DNA of 33,608 nt, from positions 1-33,608 of the forward strand of contig JAFHKH010000048.1 in the NCBI GenBank assembly GCA_016937595.1. The letters run 5' to 3'. The notes beneath the pieces were generated by a model. That model had not been told where the DNA came from. It searched no databases and was given only the letters and a program-made list of their open reading frames with translations. Shown here piece after piece: positions 1 through 9,055 of this stretch. Made by a program: the position numbers and the translations under genes. Numbering within the stretch: position 1 is the first letter of the stretch; every line of letters begins with the position of its first letter. This DNA is from Pseudomonas cedrina subsp. fulgida (lineage in GTDB: Bacteria; Pseudomonadota; Gammaproteobacteria; Pseudomonadales; Pseudomonadaceae).

Positions 1-18
1 AGCAAGCCCGCTCCCACA
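1..18. repeat. REP half-element at window edge
   Basis: The window opens with AGCAAGCCCGCTCCCACA, the same string (inverted complement of TGTGGGAGCGGGCTTGCT) that closes it. This is the head of a REP palindrome family common between genes in the P. fluorescens group. Only one arm is inside the window. It lies just beyond the stop of the fatty-acid transporter gene, a usual place for REPs. Confidence 0.6.
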
Positions 19-27
19 CCGATCGCG

Positions 28-1446
28 CTACGGCATTACGGGCGGTAGATACTTCAACGTCGTCCCCAACGCCCACAGCAGGAACAACACCAGCGGCGTA
101 TGCACCAGTAACTGCACGAAGGAAAACCCGATCAAGTCCCGCGCCTTCAACCCCAATACGCCCAGCAACGGCAGCATATAAAACGGGTTGATCAGGTTCG
201 GCAGCGCCTCGGCGGCGTTGTAGATCTGCACCGCCCAGCCCAGGTGGTATTGCAGGTCATTGGCGACTTGCATCACATAGGGCGCTTCGATGATCCATTT
301 GCCGCCGCCCGATGGAATAAAGAAGCCCAGCACCGCCGAGTACACGCCCATCAGCAGCGCATAGGTGTCGTGGGAAGCAATGGAGGTGAAAAAGGTCGAG
401 ATGTGGTGCGCCAGGGTCTGGCCGTCACCGCCTTTTACCACGGTCATCAGCGCAGCGATCGACCCGTAGAGCGGAAACTGGATCAGCACGCCAGTGGTGG
501 TTGGCACCGCTCGGGCGACGGCGTCCAGGAAGCTGCGCGGGCGCCAGTGCAGCAGGGCACCGACCATGATGAACAGGAAGTTATAGGTGTTCAGGCCCGA
601 GATCGCGCTGATCGCCGGCTTGGTCGAGAACTCATGAAACAGCCAACCGGCCGCCAGGCAAGCCAGCAGGATGGTCAGCAGCGGGCTGTGTTCCAGCCAT
701 TCGCCCGGGCGGGTCGGTGCTTGTATCTTGGGCAGGTTGAACGCCGGATCGACCCCACAGGCCTTGGCATCGCGCGCGCTGTTCGGGCCGGGCGCGGTGG
801 CGTAGGCGATGATCAGCGACACCACGATCAGCGCCAGCAACAGCACGCCGGATTGCCACAAAAAAATGGTCTCAGTGAACGGGATCACACCCGTGATCGA
901 CAGGATCGACGGCGGCAGGCTGGCGGGGTTGGCCTGTAACTGCGCGGCCGACGACGACAGCCCCAATGCCCACACCGCACCCAGCCCCAGATACGCCGCG
1001 GCACCGGCAGCGCGGTAATCCATGCGCAAATCAGTACGACGCGCCAGCGCCCGCACCAGCAAACCGCCGAACACCAGGGACAGGCCCCAGTTCAGCAAGG
1101 ACGCGACCATGGAGATCAACGCCACCCAGGCCACGGCCGAGCGGCCGTTCTTCGGGATGCGCGCCAGGCGATCAATCAGCTTTACCGCTGGCGGCGAGCT
1201 GGCGACCACATAACCACCGATCACCACAAACGCCATCTGCATGGTGAAGGGGATCAGGCTCCAGAACCCGTCGCCAAAGGCCTTGGCCGCCTCGGACGGT
1301 GCGGCGCCCATGCCCAGGGTCGCCACGGCGACAATGATCACGGCGAGGGCGGCAAACACCCAGGAGTCTGGAAACCAGCGCTCGGCGAAGTTGGAACAGC
1401 GCAGGGCAAATCGGGCATAGCGGCTTTCTTCGATAGCATCGGCCAC
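28..1446 (-). CDS. Short-chain fatty acid transporter, AtoE family
   Basis: This 472-residue polytopic membrane protein fits the AtoE/SCFA_trans family, which imports short-chain fatty acids such as acetoacetate and butyrate. Hydrophobic segments run throughout, starting with one near residues 30-50. Family-like stretches include GGYVVASSPP near residue 77, FGGLLVRALARR near 125 and the glycine-rich FIPSGGGKW near 375. The start is GTG (1446-1444) with AGGA about 8 bases upstream. The length matches the family. No CoA-transferase or thiolase genes (atoDAB) are next to it, so the physiological substrate is not fixed by context. The adjacent MFS gene is divergent. Confidence 0.85.
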   Translation of the reverse strand: MADAIEESRYARFALRCSNFAERWFPDSWVFAALAVIIVAVATLGMGAAPSEAAKAFGDGFWSLIPFTMQMAFVVIGGYVVASSPPAVKLIDRLARIPKNGRSAVAWVALISMVASLLNWGLSLVFGGLLVRALARRTDLRMDYRAAGAAAYLGLGAVWALGLSSSAAQLQANPASLPPSILSITGVIPFTETIFLWQSGVLLLALIVVSLIIAYATAPGPNSARDAKACGVDPAFNLPKIQAPTRPGEWLEHSPLLTILLACLAAGWLFHEFSTKPAISAISGLNTYNFLFIMVGALLHWRPRSFLDAVARAVPTTTGVLIQFPLYGSIAALMTVVKGGDGQTLAHHISTFFTSIASHDTYALLMGVYSAVLGFFIPSGGGKWIIEAPYVMQVANDLQYHLGWAVQIYNAAEALPNLINPFYMLPLLGVLGLKARDLIGFSFVQLLVHTPLVLFLLWALGTTLKYLPPVMP

Positions 1447-1631
1447 GAGTCTTTCCTCTTGTCTTTATTATGGTGTTGGCAGTTTCACGGCATATTCCGC
1501 TACCGCCGTGGATAGGGGAATGCAGTTATCTTCATCGATCCATGAGGAAAACAAATATATCTGTCGTGATTGCCATCATTGGGCTCAGCTCATAACCTGC
1601 ACGCCATTTTGTCTGTCTGCCGAGCCTTCAC

Positions 1632-2921
1632 ATGACTGCCACCCTTTCCCCACAGGCGCAGCGTTTTTCCCGCTCCGACTACAAAACCCTGGGGCTGGCG
1701 GCCCTGGGCGGTGCCCTGGAAATCTACGACTTCATTATCTTCGTGTTTTTCGCGCTGACCTTGAGCCAGCTGTTCTTCCCGCCGGAAATGCCCGAGTGGC
1801 TACGCCTGCTGCAAAGCTTCGGCATCTTCGTCACCGGCTACCTGGCGCGTCCGCTGGGCGGTATCCTGATGGCGCATTTTGCCGATCACCTGGGACGCAA
1901 GCGTGTGTTCAGCTTGAGCATCTTGATGATGGCCTTGCCTTGCCTGCTGATCGGGATCATGCCCACCTACGCGCACATCGGCTATTTCGCGCCACTGATT
2001 CTGCTGGCGCTGCGCGTGCTGCAAGGCGCGGCAGTGGGTGGGGAGGTGCCCAGCGCCTGGACCTTCGTTGCCGAACACGCGCCTGCCCGTCATCGCGGTT
2101 ATGCCCTGGGTTTCCTGCAAGCCGGCCTGACGTTCGGCTACCTGCTCGGCGCACTCACTGCCACCTTGCTGGCGCAGGTCTTCACCCCGGCCGAAATCCT
2201 CGACTACGCCTGGCGCTTTCCCTTCCTGCTGGGCGGCGTGTTTGGCGTGATCGGGGTGTGGCTGCGGCGCTGGCTCAACGAAACCCCGGTGTTCCTCGAC
2301 ATGCAGGCGCGCCGTCAAGCCGCTGCTGAACTGCCGTTGCGCACCGTATTGCGTGACCACCGCGCCGTGTTGCTGCCGGCGATGATCCTCACCTGTGTAC
2401 TCACCTCGGCCGTGGTGGTGCTGGTCGTCATCACCCCCACCATGATGCAGAAAACCTTCGGCATGAGTCCCAGCCACACGTTCGCCCTGAGCGCCTTGGG
2501 CATCGTGTTCCTGAATATCGGCTGCGTGCTCGCTGGGTTGCTGGTCGACCGCATCGGCGCTTGGCGCGCGGTACTTGTATACAGCGTGTTACTGCCGATG
2601 GGGATTGCGGTTCTGTACGCCAGCCTTATCAGCGGCGGCGTATGGCTGGGCGCGGCGTATGCCTTGGCGGGGCTCGGTTGCGGGGTGGTGGGCGCGGTGC
2701 CGTCGGTGATGGTCGGGTTGTTTCCAGCGCAGGTGCGGGTGTCGGGGATCTCCTTCACCTACAACATCGCCTACGCGCTGTGGGCGAGTACCACGCCGTT
2801 ATTGTTGATTGCGTTGATGCCGACCAGCCCGTGGGTCTGCGTGATTTATTGCGCGGTGATGGGGGCGGTGGGGGTGGTGAGTGTGGCGTTGTTTGGCAAG
2901 CGCCACACGTTGTCCGCCTGA
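1632..2921 (+). CDS. MFS transporter, metabolite:H+ symporter (MHS) type
   Basis: This 429-residue inner-membrane permease has about 12 hydrophobic segments. The N-terminal pattern GALEIYDFIIFVFFA and the loop 2-3 motif FADHLGRKRVF are characteristic of the MHS branch (ProP, KgtP, citrate and dicarboxylate symporters). RVLQGAAVGGEVPSAWTFVAEHAP matches the conserved helix-4 region and RRWLNETPVF the central loop. The substrate cannot be called from sequence. The gene is convergent with the GntP-family gene, with only 3 bases between the two stop codons, so no room is left for separate terminators. The ribosome binding site before the ATG is weak. Confidence 0.85.
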   Translation: MTATLSPQAQRFSRSDYKTLGLAALGGALEIYDFIIFVFFALTLSQLFFPPEMPEWLRLLQSFGIFVTGYLARPLGGILMAHFADHLGRKRVFSLSILMMALPCLLIGIMPTYAHIGYFAPLILLALRVLQGAAVGGEVPSAWTFVAEHAPARHRGYALGFLQAGLTFGYLLGALTATLLAQVFTPAEILDYAWRFPFLLGGVFGVIGVWLRRWLNETPVFLDMQARRQAAAELPLRTVLRDHRAVLLPAMILTCVLTSAVVVLVVITPTMMQKTFGMSPSHTFALSALGIVFLNIGCVLAGLLVDRIGAWRAVLVYSVLLPMGIAVLYASLISGGVWLGAAYALAGLGCGVVGAVPSVMVGLFPAQVRVSGISFTYNIAYALWASTTPLLLIALMPTSPWVCVIYCAVMGAVGVVSVALFGKRHTLSA

Positions 2922-2924
2922 GCT

Positions 2925-4294
2925 TCAGGTCAAGAAATGCCAGAGCAGCAGCGTACCGATCAAGCCAACCACGGACACAATCGTTTGCAACACCGACCAC
3001 ACCCAAATCGTCTGTTTGAGCTGCAAGCCAAAATACTCTCGCACCATCCAGAACCCCGCATCGTTGACGTGGCAAAAGAACACCGAGCCGGCCCCGATCG
3101 CCAACGCCACCAACGAGCTTTGCGTCGCCGCCAACCCCGCCATCATCGGTGCGAGGATACCGGCCGTGGTGGTGGTTGCGACAGTGGCCGAGCCGGTGGC
3201 CTGGCGCAACGCCACGGCGATCAGCCACGCCAGTAGCAGGTAGGGCATGTGCGCGCCTTCGGCGACCTTGCTGATGGTCTGGCTTACCCCTGCGTCCAGC
3301 AGGGTTTGCTTGAGGCCACCGCCGGCGCCGATGGTCAGCAGCAACACGGCGATGGGCGCGAGGGCCTTGCGCAGGGTGTTGCCGACTTCGGCGCGCGGCA
3401 TGCCGGCGGCCCAGCCCAGGCAGATCACCGCGGCGATCACGGCCAGGCCGAGGGCGATCAACGGTTCACCGAGGAATTTCAGGGTCAGCCCGACGGTGCT
3501 TTCGGCCGGCAGTGCGACCTTGGCCAAGGTGCTGCCCAGCATCAGAATCACCGGCAACAGAATGATCAGCAACGACACGCCAAAGCTTGGCTGGCGCGTG
3601 CCTTGGGCGGTGCGCTGAACAGCGCGCCGATGTCCGCCGGCTCAGCCACATGCAGGCGCCTGGACAACCAGTTGCCGTAGAGCGGCCCGGCCAGAATCAC
3701 CGCCGGTACTGCCAGGCAAAAGCCCAGCAACATGGTCAGGCCCAGGTCGGCGTGCAACGCGCCCACCGCAATCAGCGGTCCTGGATGTGGCGGCATCAGG
3801 GCGTGCAGAGTGGTCATGCCCGCCAGCGCCGGAATGGCGATTTTCAGCAGTGGCTGGTTCGACCGTTTGGCCATCACAAAGATGATCGGCACCATCATGA
3901 CCAGGCCCACTTCGAAGAACAACGGCAGACCGATCACCATAGCCACCAGCGCCATCACCCAAGGCAACGATTTGCCCTTGCCCAGCCCGAGCAAGGTTGT
4001 GGCAATGCGGTCGGCGGCCCCCGATTCGGCCATCAGCGCGCCGAGCATCGAGCCCAGGGCAATGATGATCCCGGCCTCACCCAAGATTGCGCCTGCGCCC
4101 TTGCTGAAGGCCTTGGCCACCTCTTCCGGCGGCAGGCCCGCGCCGACACCGGCAATGAACGTGCCGATCAGGATCGACAGGAACGGTGGCAGTTTGGTCG
4201 CGCTGATCAACACAATGATGCTGACGATGGCCAGCAGTACGCAGAACATGAGGCGGGTGTCGTGGACCATCCACGCGGCAGTCGATAACGCCAA
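2925..4294 (-). pseudogene. GntP-family gluconate/sugar-acid permease, frameshifted
   Basis: GntP-family permeases (about 450 residues) take up gluconate and related acids. The N-terminal half (4294 down to about 3600) carries the family hallmark GAGAILGEAGIIIALGSMLG and the MPPHPGPLIA motif. The C-terminal half (3578 to 2925) carries ATGSATVATTTTAG and HVNDAGFW. They are in different frames. One base appears missing near 3590-3600, after which the first frame runs into a stop; restoring it gives about 456 residues, the normal size. The best start is TTG at 4294, with AAGGAG 7 bases upstream. A longer ATG start at 4426 exists but lacks this site. The shift falls in a hydrophilic loop. Confidence 0.8.
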
Positions 4295-4430
4295 GACGGG
4301 ACTCCTTATCGAATAGATTGGGAAAACTGTTTCTTTATGTTTCCCGTTCGAAAAGCATAACCGATAACGCCGCGCCAGAATGATCTTCATTGCGGTGATC
4401 GAGTCCAACCTTGGAAGCGACATCAATCAA

Positions 4431-4456
4431 ACTGTGGGAGCTGCTGCCTGCGATGA
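4431..4456. repeat. Degenerate REP half-element
   Basis: ACTGTGGGAGCTGCTGCCTGCG resembles the TGTGGGAGC head of the REPs at both window edges. It lies between the stop of the AraC gene and the region upstream of the GntP gene. No inverted partner is evident nearby. Confidence 0.4.
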
Positions 4457-4477
4457 TTGCATGTGAGATTGAAGACT

Positions 4478-5287
4478 TCAGCGCCCGAGCATCTTCACCC
4501 AACGCGACGGCGGCATGCCGTAGGTGCTGCGAAATTGCCGGGTCATATGGCTCTGGTCGGTGAAACCGGCAGTCAACGCAGCGTCCACCAGCGATTGACC
4601 CTGGGTCAGCAGGCTGCGCACCAGGTCCAGCCGGCGCATGGTCAGGTAGCGATAGGGACTGGTGCCGAACAGCACGCGAAAATCCCGTGACAGGGCCCAG
4701 CGGTCGCGACCGGCGTGGTCGGCCATTTCATCCAATGTGATGCTGCGGCCCAGGGCACTGTGGATAAATTCCCGGGCGCGCTCGGCGGCGACATAGTCGA
4801 AGGTCTTGCGGCTGACGACGCCGCCCGAAACGTTGTTCAGCGCGTGGGCCAGGTCGAACAGTGCGTCCTGCTCCTGCAACGGGTCGAGGGGGTTGTCCAG
4901 GTTTTGCAGCAGCACTTCGCTGGCGCGGAACAACCGGGGGTCAGTGGACAGGCCATTGGGAATAAACGGCAGCGGCTTGCCGCCAAGGATCTGCTGGATC
5001 AGCGACGGCTCGACGTAAATCATCCGGTATTTGAAGCCCTCGTCACTCCCGGCGTGGCCGTCATGGGTCTCATCGGGGTGCAGCACCATAGTGGTGCCGG
5101 GCAGGCTATGGATCATGCTGCCGCGATAATGAAAACTCTGCACGCCCGCCAACGTGCGACCGATGGCGTAGGTGTCATGTCGGTGCGGGTCGAAGGCGAA
5201 GCCGGCGAAGTACGCCTCGATACGGTCCAGGCCACTGGCATGCGGGGCGCGGTGCAGCCAGTCGAGGGTGGCGGTGGGTTTGCCCAT
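4478..5287 (-). CDS. AraC-family transcriptional regulator
   Basis: This 269-residue protein has an N-terminal cupin-like sensor (FDPHRHDTYAIGRT near residue 32, the usual AraC_binding start) and a C-terminal double helix-turn-helix from about residue 170. The DNA-binding region shows LDEMADHAGRDRWALSRDFR (first HTH) and DAALTAGFTDQSHMTRQFR leading to GMPPSRW (second HTH). It is divergent from the LysE-family exporter at 5429, with about 140 bases between them. In this arrangement the regulator usually controls the exporter, so this one probably senses an amino-acid-like molecule; that is inferred from position only. Confidence 0.9.
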   Translation of the reverse strand: MGKPTATLDWLHRAPHASGLDRIEAYFAGFAFDPHRHDTYAIGRTLAGVQSFHYRGSMIHSLPGTTMVLHPDETHDGHAGSDEGFKYRMIYVEPSLIQQILGGKPLPFIPNGLSTDPRLFRASEVLLQNLDNPLDPLQEQDALFDLAHALNNVSGGVVSRKTFDYVAAERAREFIHSALGRSITLDEMADHAGRDRWALSRDFRVLFGTSPYRYLTMRRLDLVRSLLTQGQSLVDAALTAGFTDQSHMTRQFRSTYGMPPSRWVKMLGR

Positions 5288-5428
5288 GGTGGCTTGTCAC
5301 AAAAAGTAAGATGGAAACACGTTAGCCCAGTCTGCCGCCCTTGTCTGCTGGGGTCTTGTACGATTGTGCAGGGCGGGTGCGAGGCCTATGATCGCCGTTC
5401 GTGCCGAGTGCTGATGGAGCTGCCGCCC

Positions 5429-6067
5429 ATGGACTTTTTCAACCCCGCCTACGTGGCGCCCCTGGTTTCGCTGGCCTTGCTATGGACGGTGGCGGTGGTG
5501 ACGCCCGGTCCCAACTTTTTCAACACGGCGCAATTGGCCGCGAGCTGTTCGCGCCGCCATGGCGTGGTGGCGTCGGCGGGTGTGGCCACCGGTACGGTCA
5601 TGTGGGGGCTGGCGGGCGGCCTGGGCATCAAGTCGCTGTTTACCGCGGCACCGATGTTGTACCTGGCGTTCAAAATCATCGGCGGCTGCTACCTGATTTA
5701 CCTCGGGCTGAAACTGTTCAAGCGTTCGGCGCCGGCCATGGGCCAGAGTGTGCTGCCGGACGAAGCCCGGCGCTCGCTGTTTTCCGCCTGGCGCCTGGGC
5801 TTGCTGGGTAATCTGTCCAATCCCAAGGCAGCCTTGTTTGTTGCCACTATCTTCGCCTCCACCATGCCGCCTTCGCCGTCACCCATGCTGTTGACCCTGG
5901 CGGTGATCACCATGGCCACCTTGTCGTTCAGTTGGTATTCCTGTGTGGCCCTGGTGTTTTCCAGCGAGCGCATGGCCAATTTCTACAGCCGCTCGCGCAA
6001 GTGGCTCGACCGCTTTGCCGGCAGTTGCTACATGCTCTTCGGTGCACATTTGCTAGCGAATCGCTGA
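5429..6067 (+). CDS. LysE/RhtB-family amino-acid exporter
   Basis: This 212-residue protein has about six hydrophobic segments. The N-terminal signature VAVVTPGPNFF (near residues 22-32), the motif IIGGCYLIYLGLKLF and the GLLGNLSNPKAALF stretch are diagnostic of LysE/RhtB translocators, which export amino acids or homoserine lactone-like compounds. An in-frame ATG at 5414 lies 15 bases upstream; I prefer 5429 because GGAG sits 9 bases before it. It is divergent from the AraC gene, its likely regulator. The substrate is unknown. Confidence 0.88.
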   Translation: MDFFNPAYVAPLVSLALLWTVAVVTPGPNFFNTAQLAASCSRRHGVVASAGVATGTVMWGLAGGLGIKSLFTAAPMLYLAFKIIGGCYLIYLGLKLFKRSAPAMGQSVLPDEARRSLFSAWRLGLLGNLSNPKAALFVATIFASTMPPSPSPMLLTLAVITMATLSFSWYSCVALVFSSERMANFYSRSRKWLDRFAGSCYMLFGAHLLANR

Positions 6068-6075
6068 CCGCCCAT

Positions 6076-6091
6076 AGTAAGAAACCTTACT
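6076..6091 (+). terminator. Short hairpin after the LysE-family gene
   Basis: AGTAAG-AAAC-CTTACT followed by TTTC lies 9 bases after the exporter's stop codon. The 6-bp stem is AT-rich and the T run is short, so it is a weak candidate terminator. Confidence 0.35.
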
Positions 6092-6141
6092 TTCAATAAT
6101 GGGACCGGGTCATTAGTAAGGTGCGGGTAGGAAAACCCGAC

Positions 6142-6228
6142 GCTGCTCACAGCGAGCTGGTGGGGCGGTTTGTCGAGCCGGCGCTGGAGGGGCATGCGCG
6201 GCGCGAAGGGTTAAAAGTCAGTCGGTGA
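6142..6228 (+). pseudogene. Possible 3' remnant of a lost gene
   Basis: A 28-codon open stretch ending in TGA reads as well-behaved protein (HSELVGRFVEPALEG then HARREGLKVSR) but has no start and nothing upstream. It may be the tail of a deleted gene left between the exporter and a REP pair. I do not recognise the family, and chance is a fair alternative. Confidence 0.2.
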
Positions 6229-6252
6229 TTGATCAACCCGAGAATACTTTTT

Positions 6253-6385
6253 TGTAGTGAGCGGGCTTGTCCCGCGCTGGGTGGCGAAGCCGCCCCAATA
6301 AAGACACCGCCGAGCTTCAGTTGGAACCAGGTCGCGTGGTTTGGGCTGTTACGCGGCCCGGCGCGGGGCAAGCCTGCTCACTGCA
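6253..6385. repeat. REPIN-like inverted pair of REP elements
   Basis: The left arm starts TGTAGTGAGCGGGCTTGTCC (6253) and continues to GGGTGGCGAAGCCGCCC. The right arm ends GGGGCAAGCCTGCTCACTGCA (to 6385) and is its inverted counterpart. This is the known fluorescent-pseudomonad family of intergenic palindromes, about 130 bp tip to tip. It lies just beyond the stop of the PgeF-like gene. Confidence 0.75.
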
Positions 6386-6396
6386 ACACCGCATAT

Positions 6397-7122
6397 TCAT
6401 GAGGGGCTGAGCGCAATCCACGAATAGATCAACGTCTTCATCTCCTCCGGGTGATGGGTTCTTCGACGGTAGCTGGCGAATGCCGCAGACGTGCAGTAAG
6501 TACACACCGCGCTCACCTCGATCTGCTCGCGCCGAACGCCCGCCGCTTGCAGCAACATCACCCCGTACCCACTCAAGTCGAACCACGCACTGCCTTCTTG
6601 CCTGGCATGAGGCAGTGTGATTTCAGGAGGTAACAAGGGCGCTGGTTGCGCTGCGCTCCACGGCGCTCCACCGTTCGACCACAGGTTCCCCTGGTCAGCC
6701 TGAAAGTGCGCGATAAACGCCTCGCTCACCTCGTAACAGCACGGCTTGATCGACGGCCCGATTGCCACCTGCAACTGGTCCGCGGCAATGCCTTCGTCGA
6801 CGAAGCGCTGTATGGCGTTGGCGATTATGCCGCCCTGCAGTCCCTTCCAGCCGCCATGCACGGCAGCCACCTTTTTGCCGTTTTGCGAGGCAATGAGGAT
6901 GGGCAGGCAATCGGCGGTGATCACCGCGATCGGCTGATGCTCATGGGTACACACCCCATCCGCCTGTACGGTATTGGGCTGCAGGTCCGCTTGCCATTCA
7001 ATCACCGAAGCGCTGTGCACTTGTTTGCAGATGAAGACTGCCTGCGGGCGCAGCGGGTCATTGATCGAGCAGAAGCCGTGATCGACGCCGGCAATGGCGC
7101 CGAGATTGTTTGCCTGGTGCAA
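6397..7122 (-). CDS. Purine nucleoside phosphorylase/oxidase, PgeF (YfiH/YlmD) family
   Basis: This protein of about 241 residues belongs to the family formerly called multicopper polyphenol oxidase/laccase, now known for zinc-dependent purine nucleoside phosphorolysis, adenosine deamination or peptidoglycan-precursor editing. Metal-site motifs are present in order: ITADCLPI (Cys), VAAVHGGWKGL (His), IGPSIKPCCYEV, and VCTYCTS near the C-terminus followed by FASYRRR. I chose TTG at 7122 because GGAG lies 8 bases upstream; a TTG at 7140 (247 residues) is possible but has no such site. The gene follows the gamma-glutamyltransferase stop by about 20 bases, so the two are probably co-transcribed. 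Confidence 0.82.
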   Translation of the reverse strand: MHQANNLGAIAGVDHGFCSINDPLRPQAVFICKQVHSASVIEWQADLQPNTVQADGVCTHEHQPIAVITADCLPILIASQNGKKVAAVHGGWKGLQGGIIANAIQRFVDEGIAADQLQVAIGPSIKPCCYEVSEAFIAHFQADQGNLWSNGGAPWSAAQPAPLLPPEITLPHARQEGSAWFDLSGYGVMLLQAAGVRREQIEVSAVCTYCTSAAFASYRRRTHHPEEMKTLIYSWIALSPS

Positions 7123-7145
7123 GGGAGGCTCTCCGTTCAATACAG

Positions 7146-8957
7146 TCAGTCGCCGAGCGCTTGGCCTTCACGCCGTGGGTCGGCGCCGCCGCTCAGCGAC
7201 ACCTTGCCCTGGGCATCCCGCGTGCGAACGATGGCCTGGATGCCGCTGGTCATCTCGATCTCACTCAGGGCGTGGCGCTTGTCCTTGAGTGCCTGTTTCA
7301 ACGCTGGGCTGAACAGACCGCTTTCCAGCTCGGTCGCGCCATTGCGGCTGCCAAAATTGGGCAGGTTGATTGCCGCTTGCGGGTCAAGTTTCCAGTCGAG
7401 CATCGCCACCAGGGATTTGCTCACGTATTCGATGATTTGTGAACCGCCGGGCGAGCCGACCGCCGCCAGCAACTCGCCGCTCTTGCGGTCGAACACCAGC
7501 GTCGGCGCCATGGCCGAACGCGGGCGTTTGCCAGGCTCGACACGGTTGGCCACAGGCTGGCCATCTTCTGCGGGAATGAACGAAAAGTCGGTCATCTGGT
7601 TGTTGAGCAGGAAGCCCTGGACCATGACATGGGCGCCAAACGCCGCTTCCACCGTCGTGGTCATCGACACGGCGCCGCCCCTGTCATCCACCGCCACCAC
7701 TTGCGAAGTGGAGATGCGCAGCGGCGAGCGATCCGGCGCGTACGCCACCTGGATGCCCGCCGGCAAGCCCGGCCTGGCGATGCCCATGCTGTGCTCGCCG
7801 ATCAAGGCGGCGCGTCTGGCCAGGTAGTCCGGGGCGATCAGGCCCGCGACCGGCACCGGGACAAAATCGGCATCGGCCAGGTACAGCGCGCGATCAGCGA
7901 AGGTCAGGCGACCGGCTTCGGCCAGCAGGTGCACGGCTTCGGGCGTCGGCTCAAGGCCGGCGGGCGATGGGCTTTGCACGGGTTGCATCGCAGCGATGTC
8001 CAGCCCTGGATCGCGGGCTTGCAGTGCCTGCAAGGTGCCCAGGATCTGCGCGATGGCGACCCCGCCCGATGACGGCGGCGGCATGCCGCAGACTTTCCAT
8101 TGCTTGTAGTCCGTGCACAGCGGTGTGCGCTCCTTGGCGGTGTAGCCCTCAAGATCGGCGCGGGACAGGCTGCCCGCGTTGCGATGGCCTTGCACTTTGC
8201 GTGCGATCTCATCGGCAATCGGCCCACGGTACAGCGCCTCCGGTCCTTCCTTGGCGATGCGTTTGAACACGTCCGCCAGGGCCGGATTTTTCAGCAGCGT
8301 ACCGGTGGCTTTCGGGGTGCCATCGGCGTTGAGGAAGTACGCCGCCATGTCGGGTGATTGCCAGATGTAGCGATCAGCCGCGATCAAACTGTGCAAGCGC
8401 GCAGAAATCGCGAAGCCCTGTTCCGAGAGGCGGATCGCGGGTTCGAACAGTTTGGCCCATGGCAGGCGGCCGTTCTTTTTGTGCGCCATTTCGAGTGCAC
8501 GCAACACGCCGGGCGTGCCGACTGAACGCCCGCCAATCTGCGCCTCGGGAAACGTCATCGGCGTGCCGTCGGCCTTCAGGAACAACCGCTCGGTTGCCCC
8601 GGACGGTGCGGTTTCGCGGCCGTCATACGCATGCACGTTGGCGCCGTCCCACAGTAGGATGAACGCGCCGCCGCCGATGCCGGACGATTGCGGCTCCACC
8701 AGGGTCAGCACGGCTTGCATTGCAATTGCCGCATCTATCGCTGAACCGCCCATGCGCAACATCTCACGCCCGGCCTCGGCCGCCAGCGGGTTGGCGGCCG
8801 CGGCCATGTGGCGTGCGGCGTATTGGGGCGTGAGGTCGGTGCGATACCCCGAACCCGGCTCAGGCGCCGCTGGCTGTTCGTTGATCGGGACGTGGCAGGC
8901 CGCCAGGGCGAGGGCGACGGCAATCACTGACACTTGATGGCGGGACATTGAAAACAC
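7146..8957 (-). CDS. ggt: Gamma-glutamyltransferase (glutathione hydrolase), predicted lipoprotein
   Basis: This 603-residue proenzyme cleaves the gamma-glutamyl bond of glutathione and related compounds outside the cytoplasm. It begins with a lipoprotein signal peptide ending in the lipobox LALAAC (Cys21). The large subunit shows the family start NPLAAEAGREMLRMGGSAIDAA and GIGGGAF. The likely autocleavage/nucleophile threonine is Thr417 in LRISTSQVVAVDD, aligned with the TTHYSVVD of E. coli Ggt; downstream MTTTVEAAFGAH, FLLNNQMTDFS and SPGGSQI match the small subunit. The GTG start at 8957 has GGAG 8 bases upstream. Most bacterial Ggt are soluble periplasmic proteins; lipid anchoring is a variant seen in pseudomonads. 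Confidence 0.92.
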   Translation of the reverse strand: MFSMSRHQVSVIAVALALAACHVPINEQPAAPEPGSGYRTDLTPQYAARHMAAAANPLAAEAGREMLRMGGSAIDAAIAMQAVLTLVEPQSSGIGGGAFILLWDGANVHAYDGRETAPSGATERLFLKADGTPMTFPEAQIGGRSVGTPGVLRALEMAHKKNGRLPWAKLFEPAIRLSEQGFAISARLHSLIAADRYIWQSPDMAAYFLNADGTPKATGTLLKNPALADVFKRIAKEGPEALYRGPIADEIARKVQGHRNAGSLSRADLEGYTAKERTPLCTDYKQWKVCGMPPPSSGGVAIAQILGTLQALQARDPGLDIAAMQPVQSPSPAGLEPTPEAVHLLAEAGRLTFADRALYLADADFVPVPVAGLIAPDYLARRAALIGEHSMGIARPGLPAGIQVAYAPDRSPLRISTSQVVAVDDRGGAVSMTTTVEAAFGAHVMVQGFLLNNQMTDFSFIPAEDGQPVANRVEPGKRPRSAMAPTLVFDRKSGELLAAVGSPGGSQIIEYVSKSLVAMLDWKLDPQAAINLPNFGSRNGATELESGLFSPALKQALKDKRHALSEIEMTSGIQAIVRTRDAQGKVSLSGGADPRREGQALGD

Positions 8958-9055
8958 GCGCTGAACTCCGTTCGTTTTGAGCAGGGGCGAGGCCTGTCAG
9001 GCGCGTGATATTAGCAGGTGGATTTTTTGCGCAGGCATAAAAAACGATCGACCTT

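Noticed and set aside
244-939. 231-codon plus-strand frame opposite the AtoE-like gene
   Set aside because: Shadow of the real gene: His/Arg/Gln-rich, typical of the antisense frame of a GC-rich membrane-protein gene.
4295-4426. ATG at 4426 as start of the GntP-family gene
   Set aside because: The extra 44 residues are hydrophilic and unlike the family N-terminus, and the TTG at 4294 has an excellent ribosome-binding site.
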